From an uncultured Gammaproteobacteria bacterium (GTDB lineage: Bacteria > Pseudomonadota > Gammaproteobacteria > Pseudomonadales > Pseudohongiellaceae): a DNA stretch of 64,000 nt. Positions within the stretch are counted from its first letter, which is position 1; each line of letters begins with the position of its first letter. A program made the translations under genes and the position numbers. The DNA lies in assembly GCA_913054495.1 (NCBI GenBank), contig CAJXIY010000001.1, positions 1 through 64,000 of the forward strand, given 5' to 3'. This document shows, in pieces, positions 36,969-46,210 of this stretch. Below the pieces are notes generated by a model. That model was not told the origin of the DNA and did not search any database. It worked only from the letters and a program-made list of their open reading frames with translations.

Positions 36969-37814
36969 ATGAAAGCCAACCTCGCCACCGCTCATATTTC
37001 AGGTCTGGATCTACGCCAGCTAATCAAGCTGGTGGTGTATTCCTTACTGCTGATTAATTTCGCCTTGTATGTCAGGGATGACTGGGTCATAGCCAGTTTT
37101 ACTATGCGTAATGGTGGCTCATTGATTGATTGGACTCGGGCTTTCGCTACCACGCTCGATGAAAGCGCCTGGATAATTCTGCTGCTGCTGTTTGAACTTG
37201 AAACCTTTATTCTGTCGGATCAACCGCTATCTCGCCTGCGAGCATTTCTCATGCACGGCGCTCGCGTCATTTGCTATGCTGTCCTGGCCCATACCTTGTA
37301 CGCCTATGGAAACTACGTCTATGAATTGAGCGGCGTGATTCCCATAGTTGATATCACCAGTCTGTGTCAGTTGCTGGGTAGCGATGTTTCCTACGCTTAC
37401 AACCTGTTGTACACCGAGCTCGATGCAGTAAATTGCCTGGAACTCTCCACTGCATCCCAGTTTTTCTACATCGATCCACCGGAATTCCTCATCATCAATG
37501 ACGCCCCGGGCCTGGTTGTAGAGCGGCAACTGGCCTGGATCGATCTACTGGAGGCGGCCATCTGGTTGCTGATTCTTTTCACCATCGAAGCAGTGGTCTG
37601 GATGCAGGACCGCGGTGTTTCAGCAGGTGCGATGATTCACGGCCTTAACTCGGCCAAAACTCTTCTATATGGATCGCTTTGGCTGGCAATTGCCTATTGG
37701 ATATTCCGGGGCCACTTCATGTTCGCCTGGGATGAATTTGCCTGGATTGCAGGTTTTATTGTCATAGAAATGAATGTTGTGGAATGGCGTCAGGAAATAA
37801 TTGACGACCAGTAA
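36969..37814 (+). CDS. Multi-spanning membrane protein of unknown function, attached to module 1
   Basis: The 281-residue protein has about six hydrophobic segments, including LIKLVVYSLLLINFALYV (17-34), SAWIILLLLFELETFILS (about 67-84), LLEAAIWLLILFTIEAVVWM (about 197-216) and FAWIAGFIVIEMNVVEW. A periplasmic-looking loop between helices 3 and 4 holds two cysteines, in SLCQLLGSD and VNCLELST. I do not recognise the family. It is 38 nt after the GcvT-like gene on the same strand, so it is probably part of module 1; modules 2 and 3 lack it in the visible region. Confidence 0.75.
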   Translation: MKANLATAHISGLDLRQLIKLVVYSLLLINFALYVRDDWVIASFTMRNGGSLIDWTRAFATTLDESAWIILLLLFELETFILSDQPLSRLRAFLMHGARVICYAVLAHTLYAYGNYVYELSGVIPIVDITSLCQLLGSDVSYAYNLLYTELDAVNCLELSTASQFFYIDPPEFLIINDAPGLVVERQLAWIDLLEAAIWLLILFTIEAVVWMQDRGVSAGAMIHGLNSAKTLLYGSLWLAIAYWIFRGHFMFAWDEFAWIAGFIVIEMNVVEWRQEIIDDQ

Positions 37815-37975
37815 CTGCTACAGGGAAGCAATCCTGATCCGGTTATTGTCCCCAAAAACCAGCCATCGAGGCCTGAATTTGGCACGCAACGGGCGTTCTA
37901 TGCGTATAGGCACGGTAGTGAGCCCATTGAAAAACTAATAAGTTCGAACGTCGACTGTGACTCATTGGGCTTCAA

Positions 37976-39532
37976 TTGCAGCATTACGACACCATCATCA
38001 TTGGGGCAGGCCACAATGGCCTGATCTGCGCAACCTACCTGGCAAAGAAAGGCCAGCGGGTTCTGCTACTTGAGGCCTCGGAGACGTTGGGGGGGCTGGC
38101 GGCGACTCGTGAGTTTCATCCGGGCTTCAAGGCAGCAGTTGCCCACACTGTCAGCCATTTCTCAGCGAAGGTGGCGCGAGATCTGAACTTGACCGCCCAT
38201 GGTTTCGATTCTCCCATGGTGCCGATGCCCACAGTGGGACTAAATGCTGCGGGTGAGCATGTCGTCCTCACTGGAATCGGGGTTGACGCAGAAATCATTG
38301 GTGTCAGTGCAGAAGATGCTGCCAGCTATCGGCAATATCGGCAGTTACTGCAGCGCTTCGTCGAGCTGCTGGAGCCCTTCTGGCTCAAGACCATGCCCCG
38401 AGTGGGCGATACTCGCTGGTCGTCACTGCTAACCTTCGCACAGCTTGGGCTCAAAATGCGTCTGCTGGGGAAGCAGGATATGGGCGAGTTTATGCGGCTT
38501 GCAATGTTACCGGCCCGGGATCTGATGGATGAAAACTTTGACAGCGAACTGCTCAAGGCGGTACTGAGTTGGGACGGTCTTATTGGCTCAAAAATGGCGC
38601 CCCGCTCGCCTAATGCTTCGGTATTGACCCTGTTGTACCGGATGAGCGGTGAACTCGGCGGCGCTCATGCTATTCCCAGCGGCGGCATCGAGAGCCTAGT
38701 GCAGGCATTATACAGTGCGGCGACAGCCTCCGGGGTGGAAGTCAAGATCGGTGCCAGAGTCGGCCGTATCCTGATTCAGGGAAATTCAGATGGGCTCAAA
38801 ACCACAGGAGTGGAATTGGCAGATGGTGAACAAATCAACGCGGCTCGCGTAGTCTCCTCCACCGATCCCCAGCGCACTTTCCTGGAATTGGTTGGGGTGG
38901 AAAATCTAGAGATTGAGTTCACCAATAGAATTCGCCGGCTACGCTGTGATGGCTATGTAGCCAAACTGCATCTTGCCCTCGACGGTCTACCCAATTTCAC
39001 AGGTTTGGCGAAGCCTGATGGCCGCATGATTATTGCAGTGGATATGGACGCTATCGAATTTGCCTTCGACGACGCCAAATATGGCGGGTATTCGCAGCAG
39101 CCCGTAATGGAAATCGTCGTGCCCAGCCTGCGCCACGAATCCCTGGCACCTGAGGGTAAGCACGTACTCTCGGCCCATGTGATGTACGTACCCTACAAGC
39201 TCAAAGGCGGCTGGACAGAGGACGCCCGTGCAGCCCTGTGTCAGCGCGTCATCGACACAGTCGCGGTGTACGCGCCCCAGATAAAAGCACAAATTCTTCA
39301 CAGCGAGTTACTGACACCGCAGGATCTGGAACAGACCCACCAAGTCACTGGTGGCCACTGGCACCACGGGGAATTATCCGTCGATCAGATGTTGATGATG
39401 CGACCCACCTATGAAGCGGCCCAGTACAGTACGCCGATTCCCGGCTTGTACCTATGTGGAGCCGGCAGTCATCCCGGTGGCGGATTAATGGGTGGCCCCG
39501 GGCATAATGCGGCGCGAAAGATTTTGGAATAA
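37976..39532 (+). CDS. PYROXD2-like flavoprotein, clade B, module 2
   Basis: The 518-residue protein shows TIIIGAGHNGLICATYLAKK at the N-terminus and CGAGSHPGGGLMGGPGHNAA at the C-terminus. The clade-B marker TGGHWHHGELSVDQMLMMRP lies near residue 460. The start is TTG 37976, since a stop occurs 18 nt upstream in frame and no ATG precedes the dinucleotide motif; a weak start may lower expression. Unlike modules 1 and 3, the clade-B gene comes first here and does not overlap the clade-A gene. FAD-dependent oxidation of an amine-like substrate is inferred from the setting. Confidence 0.85.
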   Translation: MQHYDTIIIGAGHNGLICATYLAKKGQRVLLLEASETLGGLAATREFHPGFKAAVAHTVSHFSAKVARDLNLTAHGFDSPMVPMPTVGLNAAGEHVVLTGIGVDAEIIGVSAEDAASYRQYRQLLQRFVELLEPFWLKTMPRVGDTRWSSLLTFAQLGLKMRLLGKQDMGEFMRLAMLPARDLMDENFDSELLKAVLSWDGLIGSKMAPRSPNASVLTLLYRMSGELGGAHAIPSGGIESLVQALYSAATASGVEVKIGARVGRILIQGNSDGLKTTGVELADGEQINAARVVSSTDPQRTFLELVGVENLEIEFTNRIRRLRCDGYVAKLHLALDGLPNFTGLAKPDGRMIIAVDMDAIEFAFDDAKYGGYSQQPVMEIVVPSLRHESLAPEGKHVLSAHVMYVPYKLKGGWTEDARAALCQRVIDTVAVYAPQIKAQILHSELLTPQDLEQTHQVTGGHWHHGELSVDQMLMMRPTYEAAQYSTPIPGLYLCGAGSHPGGGLMGGPGHNAARKILE

Positions 39533-39542
39533 AGACCCAGTA

Positions 39543-41162
39543 ATGAAAAACTACGATGCAATTATAATTGGTGCTGGCCACAATGGCCTGACCAATGCCG
39601 CCTACCTGGCCAAGGCCGGGTTGGAGGTGCTGGTCGTAGAAAAGAATGACTATATCGGAGGCGCAGCGGCATCCCGGGAGATGCATGACGGCTGGGTCTA
39701 CTCCAGCTGCTCCTATGTCTGCAGTTTGATGCGCCAGACCATACACAGGGATCTGAACCTTACCCGGCACGGACTGCTGCTGGTGCCCTATTTGGGTAGT
39801 TTGTGCTTCGGCGATAAGGGCGAAGTACTGATAAGCTACACCGATCCGGAAGTGGAATATAATGCGCTACGGCGGCATTCGCCCCATGATGCCGATGCCA
39901 TGTTTCGCTTTCACACCGATCTTGGGCGCTATGCACAACTGATTCGCAAGACGCTACTGCGCACACCCCCGGATCCCACCTCGTGGCGGCCGCGAGATAT
40001 TAAGGAATTGCTGTGGTTGGCTAAGGAATTTTGGGCGCTGGGTGAGAGGGAACTGTACGAATACATCCGATTCTTCACTATGAGTGCGGCCGATTTCCTC
40101 GAAGATTATTTCGAGAATGATCTCATCAAGGCATCCATGGCCAGCCCAGGAATTATCGGCACTGCACTTGGGGTGCAATCACCAGGATCGGCCTACATCC
40201 TGTTGCACCATGTAATGGGCGATGTGGACGGCAATATCGGCGCCTGGGGTCTGGCCCGGGGCGGTATGGGCGCCGTCTCCAGTGCCATCGCCGGTGCCTT
40301 GCAGGAACACGGTGGCGAAATTCGCTGTAACGCAGGGGTAAAGCAGATACTGGTTGAAAATCGCCAGGCGGTGGGTGTGATGTTGGAAAACGGCGAGGAA
40401 TTACATGCTGGCATCGTCGTCTCCAATCTGGATGCCAAGCGTACATTTACTCAATGTATGGACAAAAATGACCTGCCTGAGGGTATCTACGAAAAGGCCA
40501 AAAATTTTAAGATTCGTGGCTCCTCCGGCAAGGTCAATATCGCCCTGTCCGCATTGCCGAAATTTACCGGCGTACCAGAAAATCACTATATCAACCGCGG
40601 CGGCCAGGTTTTTGCCGGTTCGCTGGAATCCATGGAGCGGGCCTATGACTGTTGGAAGCACGGCCGCTGGTCCGACGACCCCTTCATAGAATCGGTAATA
40701 CCCTCGGCGTGGGATCCCACAGTGGCGCCGCCCGGTAAGCACTGGATGTCTAACTTCGTGCAGTATTGCCCGTCGAAATTAGCCAACGGTCCATGGACGC
40801 CGGAGCAACGAGATCAGTTTGGTCAGTCAGTGATAGATAAAATCGAACGCTATAGCCCGGGTTTTAAAGATTTAATTGTGCATATGGAAGTTCGTACACC
40901 CTTTGATATTGAGGCCGAGATAGGATTAACCGAGGGCAATATTTTTCAGGGTGAACTGACCATCGACCAATTATTATTCAACCGCCCATTCCCAGGATAT
41001 GCTCAGTACCGCATGCCGATAAAGAACATGTATATGTGCGGCTCATCCACCCATCCAGGTGGCGGTGTATCCTCTGCCTGCGGTGCCAATGCAGCTCGGG
41101 AAATTCTCATGGATCTGAAACGAAGCAACACCGTGCCCGAAGACGATTGTTACGACGAGTAA
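39543..41162 (+). CDS. PYROXD2-like flavoprotein, clade A, module 2
   Basis: The 539-residue protein starts at ATG 39543, 10 nt after the preceding gene; the frame is open further upstream, but this start aligns with its paralogues. It has AIIIGAGHNGLTNAAYLAKA, the clade-A stretch WVYSSCSYVCSLMRQTIH, and NIFQGELTIDQLLFNRPFPG near residue 473, ending with STHPGGGVSSACGANAAREI. Here S-S-A-C replaces the M-G-A-P/M-A-A-P found in the other two clade-A copies at the C-terminal FAD-contact loop, which may change the substrate or flavin environment. Confidence 0.87.
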   Translation: MKNYDAIIIGAGHNGLTNAAYLAKAGLEVLVVEKNDYIGGAAASREMHDGWVYSSCSYVCSLMRQTIHRDLNLTRHGLLLVPYLGSLCFGDKGEVLISYTDPEVEYNALRRHSPHDADAMFRFHTDLGRYAQLIRKTLLRTPPDPTSWRPRDIKELLWLAKEFWALGERELYEYIRFFTMSAADFLEDYFENDLIKASMASPGIIGTALGVQSPGSAYILLHHVMGDVDGNIGAWGLARGGMGAVSSAIAGALQEHGGEIRCNAGVKQILVENRQAVGVMLENGEELHAGIVVSNLDAKRTFTQCMDKNDLPEGIYEKAKNFKIRGSSGKVNIALSALPKFTGVPENHYINRGGQVFAGSLESMERAYDCWKHGRWSDDPFIESVIPSAWDPTVAPPGKHWMSNFVQYCPSKLANGPWTPEQRDQFGQSVIDKIERYSPGFKDLIVHMEVRTPFDIEAEIGLTEGNIFQGELTIDQLLFNRPFPGYAQYRMPIKNMYMCGSSTHPGGGVSSACGANAAREILMDLKRSNTVPEDDCYDE

Positions 41163-41170
41163 TCCAAGCC

Positions 41171-42412
41171 ATGAATACCGATAACAATGCCAAAGTGCCA
41201 GCCGCCGATCCATTCGCAGACGAGCGTTTAAAGCGGACTCATTTCTATCCAAGAGCGGCACAGCTTAATATTCGAGATGCCTGGTCAGCCTGGAATGGCT
41301 ATAAATTCGCCGACTACTATTACGACGCAGAGTATGAGTATTTCTGTGTGCGTAACGGCTGCGCTACCTATGATATCTGTCCGATGCAGAAATATTTCAT
41401 TAGCGGTGCCGATGCCGAAACCATGTTGAATCGTATGGTAAGCCGCGATATCACCAAGCTTAATCTTAACCGTGTGACTTATCTGTGTTGGTGTACAGAT
41501 GCGGGTCGCATGGTCGACGATGGTACTGTTTTTAGGCTGGGTGCCGACAAATTTATGCTGACCTGTGGTAGTCCTTCACTGGCCTGGTTACGCAAGAGTG
41601 CCTTCGGCTTTAATAAGCTGAGCATCATCGATATGTCTGACGAAATAGCTGCGCTGTCGTTTCAGGGACCCACCAGCTGTGAGGTGCTGAAACAAATGGG
41701 GCTGGAGGGGATCGACAGCCTGAAGCCGTTTAACATTATACACTTCCCATTCGGCGACAGCGGTGGCAATAGGGACGATAAACCCCTGATGGTTTCTCGC
41801 ACCGGTTTCACCGGCGACCTCGGTTACGAACTCTGGATAAAACCAGAGTTAGCTTTGGATCTCTGGGATGCCTTGTATGCAGCCGGTGAGAATTACGGGA
41901 TTCAGCCCTTTGGTGAAGCCGCCACCAATATGGCTCGGCTGGAAGCGGGTTTTATTATGCCGGGCATGGAGTTTAACGAAGCGCTTAAAACCATTCACTT
42001 TCAGCACGATCACAGCCCATTTGAGCTGGGTCTGGGTTGGTTGGTGGATTTCAAGAAACCACACTTCAATGGCAGAAAGGCACTACTGAAAGAGCGAGAC
42101 GCGAGACCTGAATATACCCTGGTAAAATTGGATATCGAAGGCAACAAGCCGGCGGAAGAATCCCATTTATACTCAGACAAGCGCTGCAACCATGAAATTG
42201 GCTACGTCACTTCGGCCATGTGGTCCCCGGTGGTTAAGGCTAATATCGCGCTGGCAATGGTCAAGACTAAATATCTGCAAGGCGATATCTGGGCGGAAAT
42301 ATACTATGTTAAGGAGCTTCGACACTATAGTAAGACGGTCAGATGCACCTTACAGGACAAGCCTTTTTGGGCGCCGGCACGGACGCGGGCAACACCACCA
42401 CTCGCCTATTGA
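41171..42412 (+). CDS. GcvT-like folate-binding protein, module 2
   Basis: The 413-residue protein has the same domain layout as the module 1 copy: MQKYFISGADAETMLNRMVS, LMVSRTGFTGDLGYELW, MARLEAGFIMPGMEFNEAL and SPFELGLGWLVDFKKPHFNG. The usual T-protein folate-binding residues appear kept. ATG 41171 is chosen over the longer open frame because the sequence before it duplicates the end of the clade-A gene in another frame. It has 8 nt to the preceding stop. It is the likely folate-linked partner of the two module 2 flavoproteins. Confidence 0.87.
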   Translation: MNTDNNAKVPAADPFADERLKRTHFYPRAAQLNIRDAWSAWNGYKFADYYYDAEYEYFCVRNGCATYDICPMQKYFISGADAETMLNRMVSRDITKLNLNRVTYLCWCTDAGRMVDDGTVFRLGADKFMLTCGSPSLAWLRKSAFGFNKLSIIDMSDEIAALSFQGPTSCEVLKQMGLEGIDSLKPFNIIHFPFGDSGGNRDDKPLMVSRTGFTGDLGYELWIKPELALDLWDALYAAGENYGIQPFGEAATNMARLEAGFIMPGMEFNEALKTIHFQHDHSPFELGLGWLVDFKKPHFNGRKALLKERDARPEYTLVKLDIEGNKPAEESHLYSDKRCNHEIGYVTSAMWSPVVKANIALAMVKTKYLQGDIWAEIYYVKELRHYSKTVRCTLQDKPFWAPARTRATPPLAY

Positions 42413-42486
42413 GTCGCCCCCCCCTTAGTTTCGCCGTCGGGTAAGAAAAATTCAGTTAGGGCTAATGCCATCATCGAGGAAGGACA

Positions 42487-43089
42487 ATGAGCGAGATTAT
42501 CGGTGTGCTTGAGTCAGTCTATGTTGGTCGCTCCGACCAGGAATTTTCCAAACATCCCTGTGCTTCGCTGCAGCTCGAACTCGATGGCATCGTCGGTGAT
42601 CGTCACCGCGCATTGATGCGTGAGGCCTGGAAAGGAGATAAGCAGCCCCAGGGTACCATCAGGCGCAACGAGCGGCAGTGGTCAGCGGTATCGGTGGAAG
42701 AGCTTGCCGCCATGGAACAGCACATGGACCTGCAGGAGTCGCTCACAGCGGCCAAACTGGGGGCAAACCTGTGCTTCCAGGGGATACCCAAACTGTCTCA
42801 ACTACCCAGAGGCACGGTGTTGAAGTTTCCTTCCGGCGCCGAATTGCTGGTGGAAGAATACAATCCACCCTGTGTGGAGATAAGTGAAAAACTCGCATCG
42901 ATATACAGCAACAATGCGGGTGAGCCATTAGGGCGTGGAGCTTTCTCCCAGGCAGCAAAATTTTCCCGCGGGTTAGTCGGCGTAGTGGAGGTGGCAGGGA
43001 TTATTAAATCCGGTGATAAAGTCACTGTTCATCCCTATCAACCACCTCTGTGGCTGACTCGCCTGGAACGGCATGAACAGGGCAGGTGA
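42487..43089 (+). CDS. MOSC-domain protein
   Basis: The 200-residue protein is a stand-alone MOSC domain (molybdenum cofactor sulfurase C-terminal fold): LDGIVGDRHRALMREAW near residue 32, LGANLCFQGIPKLSQLPRGT near 91, and LVEEYNPPCVEISEKL with the conserved Cys near 125. The family binds Moco or pyridoxal-type ligands and may transfer sulfur; YiiM-type members handle N-hydroxylated compounds. AGGAAGGA stands 5 nt before the start. It follows module 2 by 74 nt on the same strand. The function is open, but a role with amine or N-oxide substrates would suit the locus. Confidence 0.87.
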   Translation: MSEIIGVLESVYVGRSDQEFSKHPCASLQLELDGIVGDRHRALMREAWKGDKQPQGTIRRNERQWSAVSVEELAAMEQHMDLQESLTAAKLGANLCFQGIPKLSQLPRGTVLKFPSGAELLVEEYNPPCVEISEKLASIYSNNAGEPLGRGAFSQAAKFSRGLVGVVEVAGIIKSGDKVTVHPYQPPLWLTRLERHEQGR

Positions 43090-43213
43090 TGCTGCGAAAA
43101 TCAAGCGCTAAGCAGTGCCCGGCTACTATGTCATCAACCCCATTCCTGAGATACAATCTGCCAGTGAAGATTTTGGGGACTCCTAAGGTCTTCATAATCA
43201 GGAGCCACTTAGA

Positions 43214-43990
43214 GTGCGTGCCGCAGATTTTGTCCAAAGTTACTTCGATGCCTGGAATCACAGTGATGCCAAGGGCGTAGCCGAACATCTCGCGAAAGAT
43301 GGAACCTACCACGATGTGCCCACCAACCAACAGCACTCCCGAGAGGATCTGGTGGCTAATCTTGCTGATTTCTTCGCCTACGAACAGCACAGTTATCAGC
43401 TAATCGGCGAAATTCTGGCCAGCGATAATTCGATCGCCTTTCAATACCGGATGTCCTCCCTGGATCAGTCCCATGAGGACTGGTTTGGAGCAGAATTTAT
43501 GATGGTCAACGGTGACGGTGCCGTAAAAATTACCGATTATTATGATCATGCCCATACCGTGCGCCCGATCATTGCCAAGGCCGGCGATACGACAACGCCT
43601 AAATATGCGAAATCTGGTCTCGATTCTAGCCAGCTGGAAGATTATTCCAACAAACTAACAAGCCTGATGACTGGCGATAAAGTGTATTTGGAGTCGGAGC
43701 TTACCATGCCTAAATTGGCTAAATTGGTGAAATGCTCGGTAAACCACCTGTCCCAGGCGGTAAACTCCGGATTTGGTATGAGTTTCTTCGATTTTCTCAA
43801 TAGCTACAGAATCGAAGAAGCGAAAGCCATGCTCAGTCAAAGCAAACCTCAATCTCAGGCTATATTGGATATCTCCTTTGCGGTGGGATTTAACTCCAAT
43901 TCGGCATTTTATGCTGCATTCAAGAAGGCCACCGGTCAGACGCCGGCCCAGTATCGTCGGGTCTATTTAGCCGAGAACGGTCAAGCTTAG
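43214..43990 (+). CDS. NTF2/SnoaL-like domain fused to AraC-type DNA-binding domain
   Basis: The 258-residue protein uses GTG 43214 (GGAG 9 nt upstream). Residues about 1-120 look like a SnoaL/NTF2-like small-molecule pocket: ADFVQSYFDAWNHSDAKGVA, a TYHDVP motif, and GAVKITDYYDHAHTVRP. Residues about 155-255 form an AraC/XylS helix-turn-helix pair: TMPKLAKLVKCSVNHLSQAV, FDFLNSYRIEEAKAMLSQSK, and ISFAVGFNSNSAFYAAFKKA. NTF2-like domains are an uncommon sensor for AraC regulators. It likely senses a catabolic intermediate and controls the neighbouring amine genes. Confidence 0.85.
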   Translation: MRAADFVQSYFDAWNHSDAKGVAEHLAKDGTYHDVPTNQQHSREDLVANLADFFAYEQHSYQLIGEILASDNSIAFQYRMSSLDQSHEDWFGAEFMMVNGDGAVKITDYYDHAHTVRPIIAKAGDTTTPKYAKSGLDSSQLEDYSNKLTSLMTGDKVYLESELTMPKLAKLVKCSVNHLSQAVNSGFGMSFFDFLNSYRIEEAKAMLSQSKPQSQAILDISFAVGFNSNSAFYAAFKKATGQTPAQYRRVYLAENGQA

Positions 43991-44103
43991 ATCAAGCCGT
44001 ATTTGCTGAACCTATCGAGACCCGCCGCTTCAAGCCCTTTCACAAAATCGCAGCCGATAGGGCAAGAGGTATCGCTATAACCATTATGGCATAAAACCAG
44101 CCG

Positions 44104-44160
44104 GGGAGCCTCTGAACAAGGTTGACCACGCTCAGAGGTCAACCTTGTTCAGAGGTTCCC
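44104..44160. repeat. 57-nt inverted repeat, MITE-like or terminator hairpin
   Basis: Arms 44104-44127 and 44137-44160 are 24 nt each and pair with a single mismatch around a 9-nt loop. The arm end TTCAGAGGNTCCC recurs at 32519. It lies between the AraC-type gene and the PuuB-like gene. It lacks a T-run. Confidence 0.75.
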
Positions 44161-44213
44161 TGGACTTTTCCCATTCTCAGCACCTGCCAATAACAATTGC
44201 AGCAGTAATCGAC

Positions 44214-45491
44214 ATGACCGCAGCTCAACCTCACACCGGTTCATACTATGCAGCCAGCAGCAATGGGAGTACCGATTATGCGCCGCTGACTGGAGCAAAA
44301 AATGCCGATGTCTGTGTTATTGGGGCCGGCTTCACTGGTCTTGCTACCGCCCTTTTTTTGGCGGAGGGGGGCTACGATGTCCATGTAGTCGAGGCTAACA
44401 GGGTAGGCTGGGGGGCTTCCGGTCGCAATGGTGGTCAGATGATTGGTGGTATTTCCGGCGCGGCTGCCCTCACCAGATCGCTGGGCCGGAACGCCGAGGC
44501 CATCGTCTGGGAATTACGCTGGGCGGGCCACGAGATTATTCGAGAGTGGGTAGCGAGTTACGATATTCAATGTGATCTCAAATCGGGTTACCTGGATGTG
44601 GCGATCAAACCACGCCATGTGCGTGCCTTGCAGGCCAATGTTGAAGCACTGGAAAGGCATGATTTTCCTTTCGAAACCAGGCTGTTATCGAAACAAGAAA
44701 CCCAGGACAGGATTGGCACCGATGCGTACATCGGGGCCTTGTTGAACATGGGCAACGGTCATCTGCATCCCTTGAATCTTTGTATTGGAGAAGCCAAGGC
44801 CGCAGTTTCCCAGGGTGCAACAATTTACGAGCAGTCTCCCGTACTGCGCATCGAAAAAAACAGCAAACCAGTAGTTGTCACCGAACATGGCTCGGTGACA
44901 TCAGACTTTGTTGTGCTGGCAGGCAATACTTATCACTTTTTAGAGCGCAAACTGCAGGGAATTATGTTTCCCGTGAACAGCTTCATCATCGCTTCTGAGC
45001 CACTTAGCCCTGCACTGGTCAGTGAGATCAATCCACAGGATCTCGCCGTCTGTGATCCCAACTATATATTGGAATACTTTCGTTTGAGCGCCGATAAGCG
45101 ACTGCTGTTTGGGGGCCGCTGTAATTACTTCGGCAGTGATCCCGAAGTGATCAAGCGCCAACTGATGCCAAGGATGTTGAGAATATATCCTCAGTTAGCC
45201 GGTATAAATTTCGAGTTCGCCTGGGGTGGCACCATCGGTGTGCCCATTAACAGAGTGCCGCAGATGGGCCGGATCGCCAATAATATAGTTTACTCCCAGG
45301 GTTATTCCGGTCATGGGGTAAACGTTACGCATCTGGCCGGACAGATCATGGCTGATACGGTCGCTGGAACTTTGGAACGCTTCGATATTTTCGCGGACAT
45401 CGAGCCCTTTACAATTCCTGGGCAACGTCTTTTTGGCAGGCAGATGGTGGCGTTGGGCATGCTGTACTATAAGCTCAAGGACAAGCTGTAA
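44214..45491 (+). CDS. FAD-dependent amine oxidase, PuuB-like (DAO family)
   Basis: The 425-residue protein has the Rossmann motif DVCVIGAGFTGLATALFLAE and the DAO-family GWGASGRNGGQMIGGISG (residues about 64-82). It ends with GYSGHGVNVTHLAGQIMADT. It is close to gamma-glutamylputrescine oxidase (PuuB), which oxidises the primary amine of gamma-Glu-putrescine to an aldehyde, but no glutamylpolyamine synthetase (PuuA) is in the window, so the true substrate may be a free or N-substituted amine. ATG 44214 is chosen because upstream in-frame codons fall inside the inverted repeat at 44104-44160. Confidence 0.85.
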   Translation: MTAAQPHTGSYYAASSNGSTDYAPLTGAKNADVCVIGAGFTGLATALFLAEGGYDVHVVEANRVGWGASGRNGGQMIGGISGAAALTRSLGRNAEAIVWELRWAGHEIIREWVASYDIQCDLKSGYLDVAIKPRHVRALQANVEALERHDFPFETRLLSKQETQDRIGTDAYIGALLNMGNGHLHPLNLCIGEAKAAVSQGATIYEQSPVLRIEKNSKPVVVTEHGSVTSDFVVLAGNTYHFLERKLQGIMFPVNSFIIASEPLSPALVSEINPQDLAVCDPNYILEYFRLSADKRLLFGGRCNYFGSDPEVIKRQLMPRMLRIYPQLAGINFEFAWGGTIGVPINRVPQMGRIANNIVYSQGYSGHGVNVTHLAGQIMADTVAGTLERFDIFADIEPFTIPGQRLFGRQMVALGMLYYKLKDKL

Positions 45492-45538
45492 CGAGCCAGC
45501 AGAGCACGTGCCAGACTATTAGAACAAGCGCAAGCATA

Positions 45539-46201
45539 GTGAGAGTCAGCTTGAAGCAATTACTACAGAATAAAGTCCTCAATAACTGGAACCTTTACTG
45601 GCTCATCAGCATCCCCATATCCATTGCTTGTGCATTGGCTATGATACGGGGTGATCTGTCCACTGGTGCAGGCCTGTTACCCTTGATCGAGTTTTCGGTG
45701 TATTGCGCGGTGCCGTTGATTTACCTGGCTTTTGCTGCATCTTCTCTGCATGGCTTGTTTCCCAGCTTGTTTAGTCGCTGGCTGCTGCGTAATCGGAGCA
45801 TTATCGGGCTGTGCTTCGCGACCGCCATGGCTTGGCAGTTGCTGTCTATCTTGTGGTTGGTGCTGGTCCATACCCAGTTTTACCTGGAAGAGCAGTATGT
45901 TCTCTCCGATGCCATCGAGGGGACGGTGGGTTATCTTCTCTTGCTGGCTATGGTATTGACTTCTTTTAAATTTGGCCGTCGTCGTTTAACTCCCAGGCAG
46001 TGGAAATTGCTGCACAAGATCGGAATCTATTATATTTGGGCCTATATTTGGAGTACCTACTGGTGGCAGGTTTTCTCCTATCCTGATCCACTTCCTATCG
46101 ATATCATCTATTACTGGGCTGGGTTCCTGGCCTGGGGTTTGCGACTGGGTGCGTGGATGAAAAAAAACTGGCAACAACCCGCGGTGGGTCGCGCAGTTTA
46201 A
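45539..46201 (+). CDS. Six-helix membrane protein, ferric-reductase/MsrQ-like
   Basis: The 220-residue protein has about six transmembrane segments. Three histidines lie near membrane ends (SLHGLF, LVHTQF, KLLHKIGIYYIWAY). The K-L-L-H-K-I-G-I-Y segment is typical of the ferric-reductase-like/MsrQ haem-binding fold, where such His residues hold b-haem. Assignment is moderate because the second His pair is not obvious. It starts 47 nt after the PuuB-like gene and is followed by a small membrane-protein gene, so it may pass electrons for the upstream oxidase. Confidence 0.65.
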   Translation: MRVSLKQLLQNKVLNNWNLYWLISIPISIACALAMIRGDLSTGAGLLPLIEFSVYCAVPLIYLAFAASSLHGLFPSLFSRWLLRNRSIIGLCFATAMAWQLLSILWLVLVHTQFYLEEQYVLSDAIEGTVGYLLLLAMVLTSFKFGRRRLTPRQWKLLHKIGIYYIWAYIWSTYWWQVFSYPDPLPIDIIYYWAGFLAWGLRLGAWMKKNWQQPAVGRAV

Positions 46202-46210
46202 GCAGGCGTA

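Noticed and set aside
35710-42412. Glycine cleavage T-protein role for the GcvT-like genes
   Set aside because: No gcvH or gcvP gene is present, and the gene is repeated only with the flavoprotein pairs.
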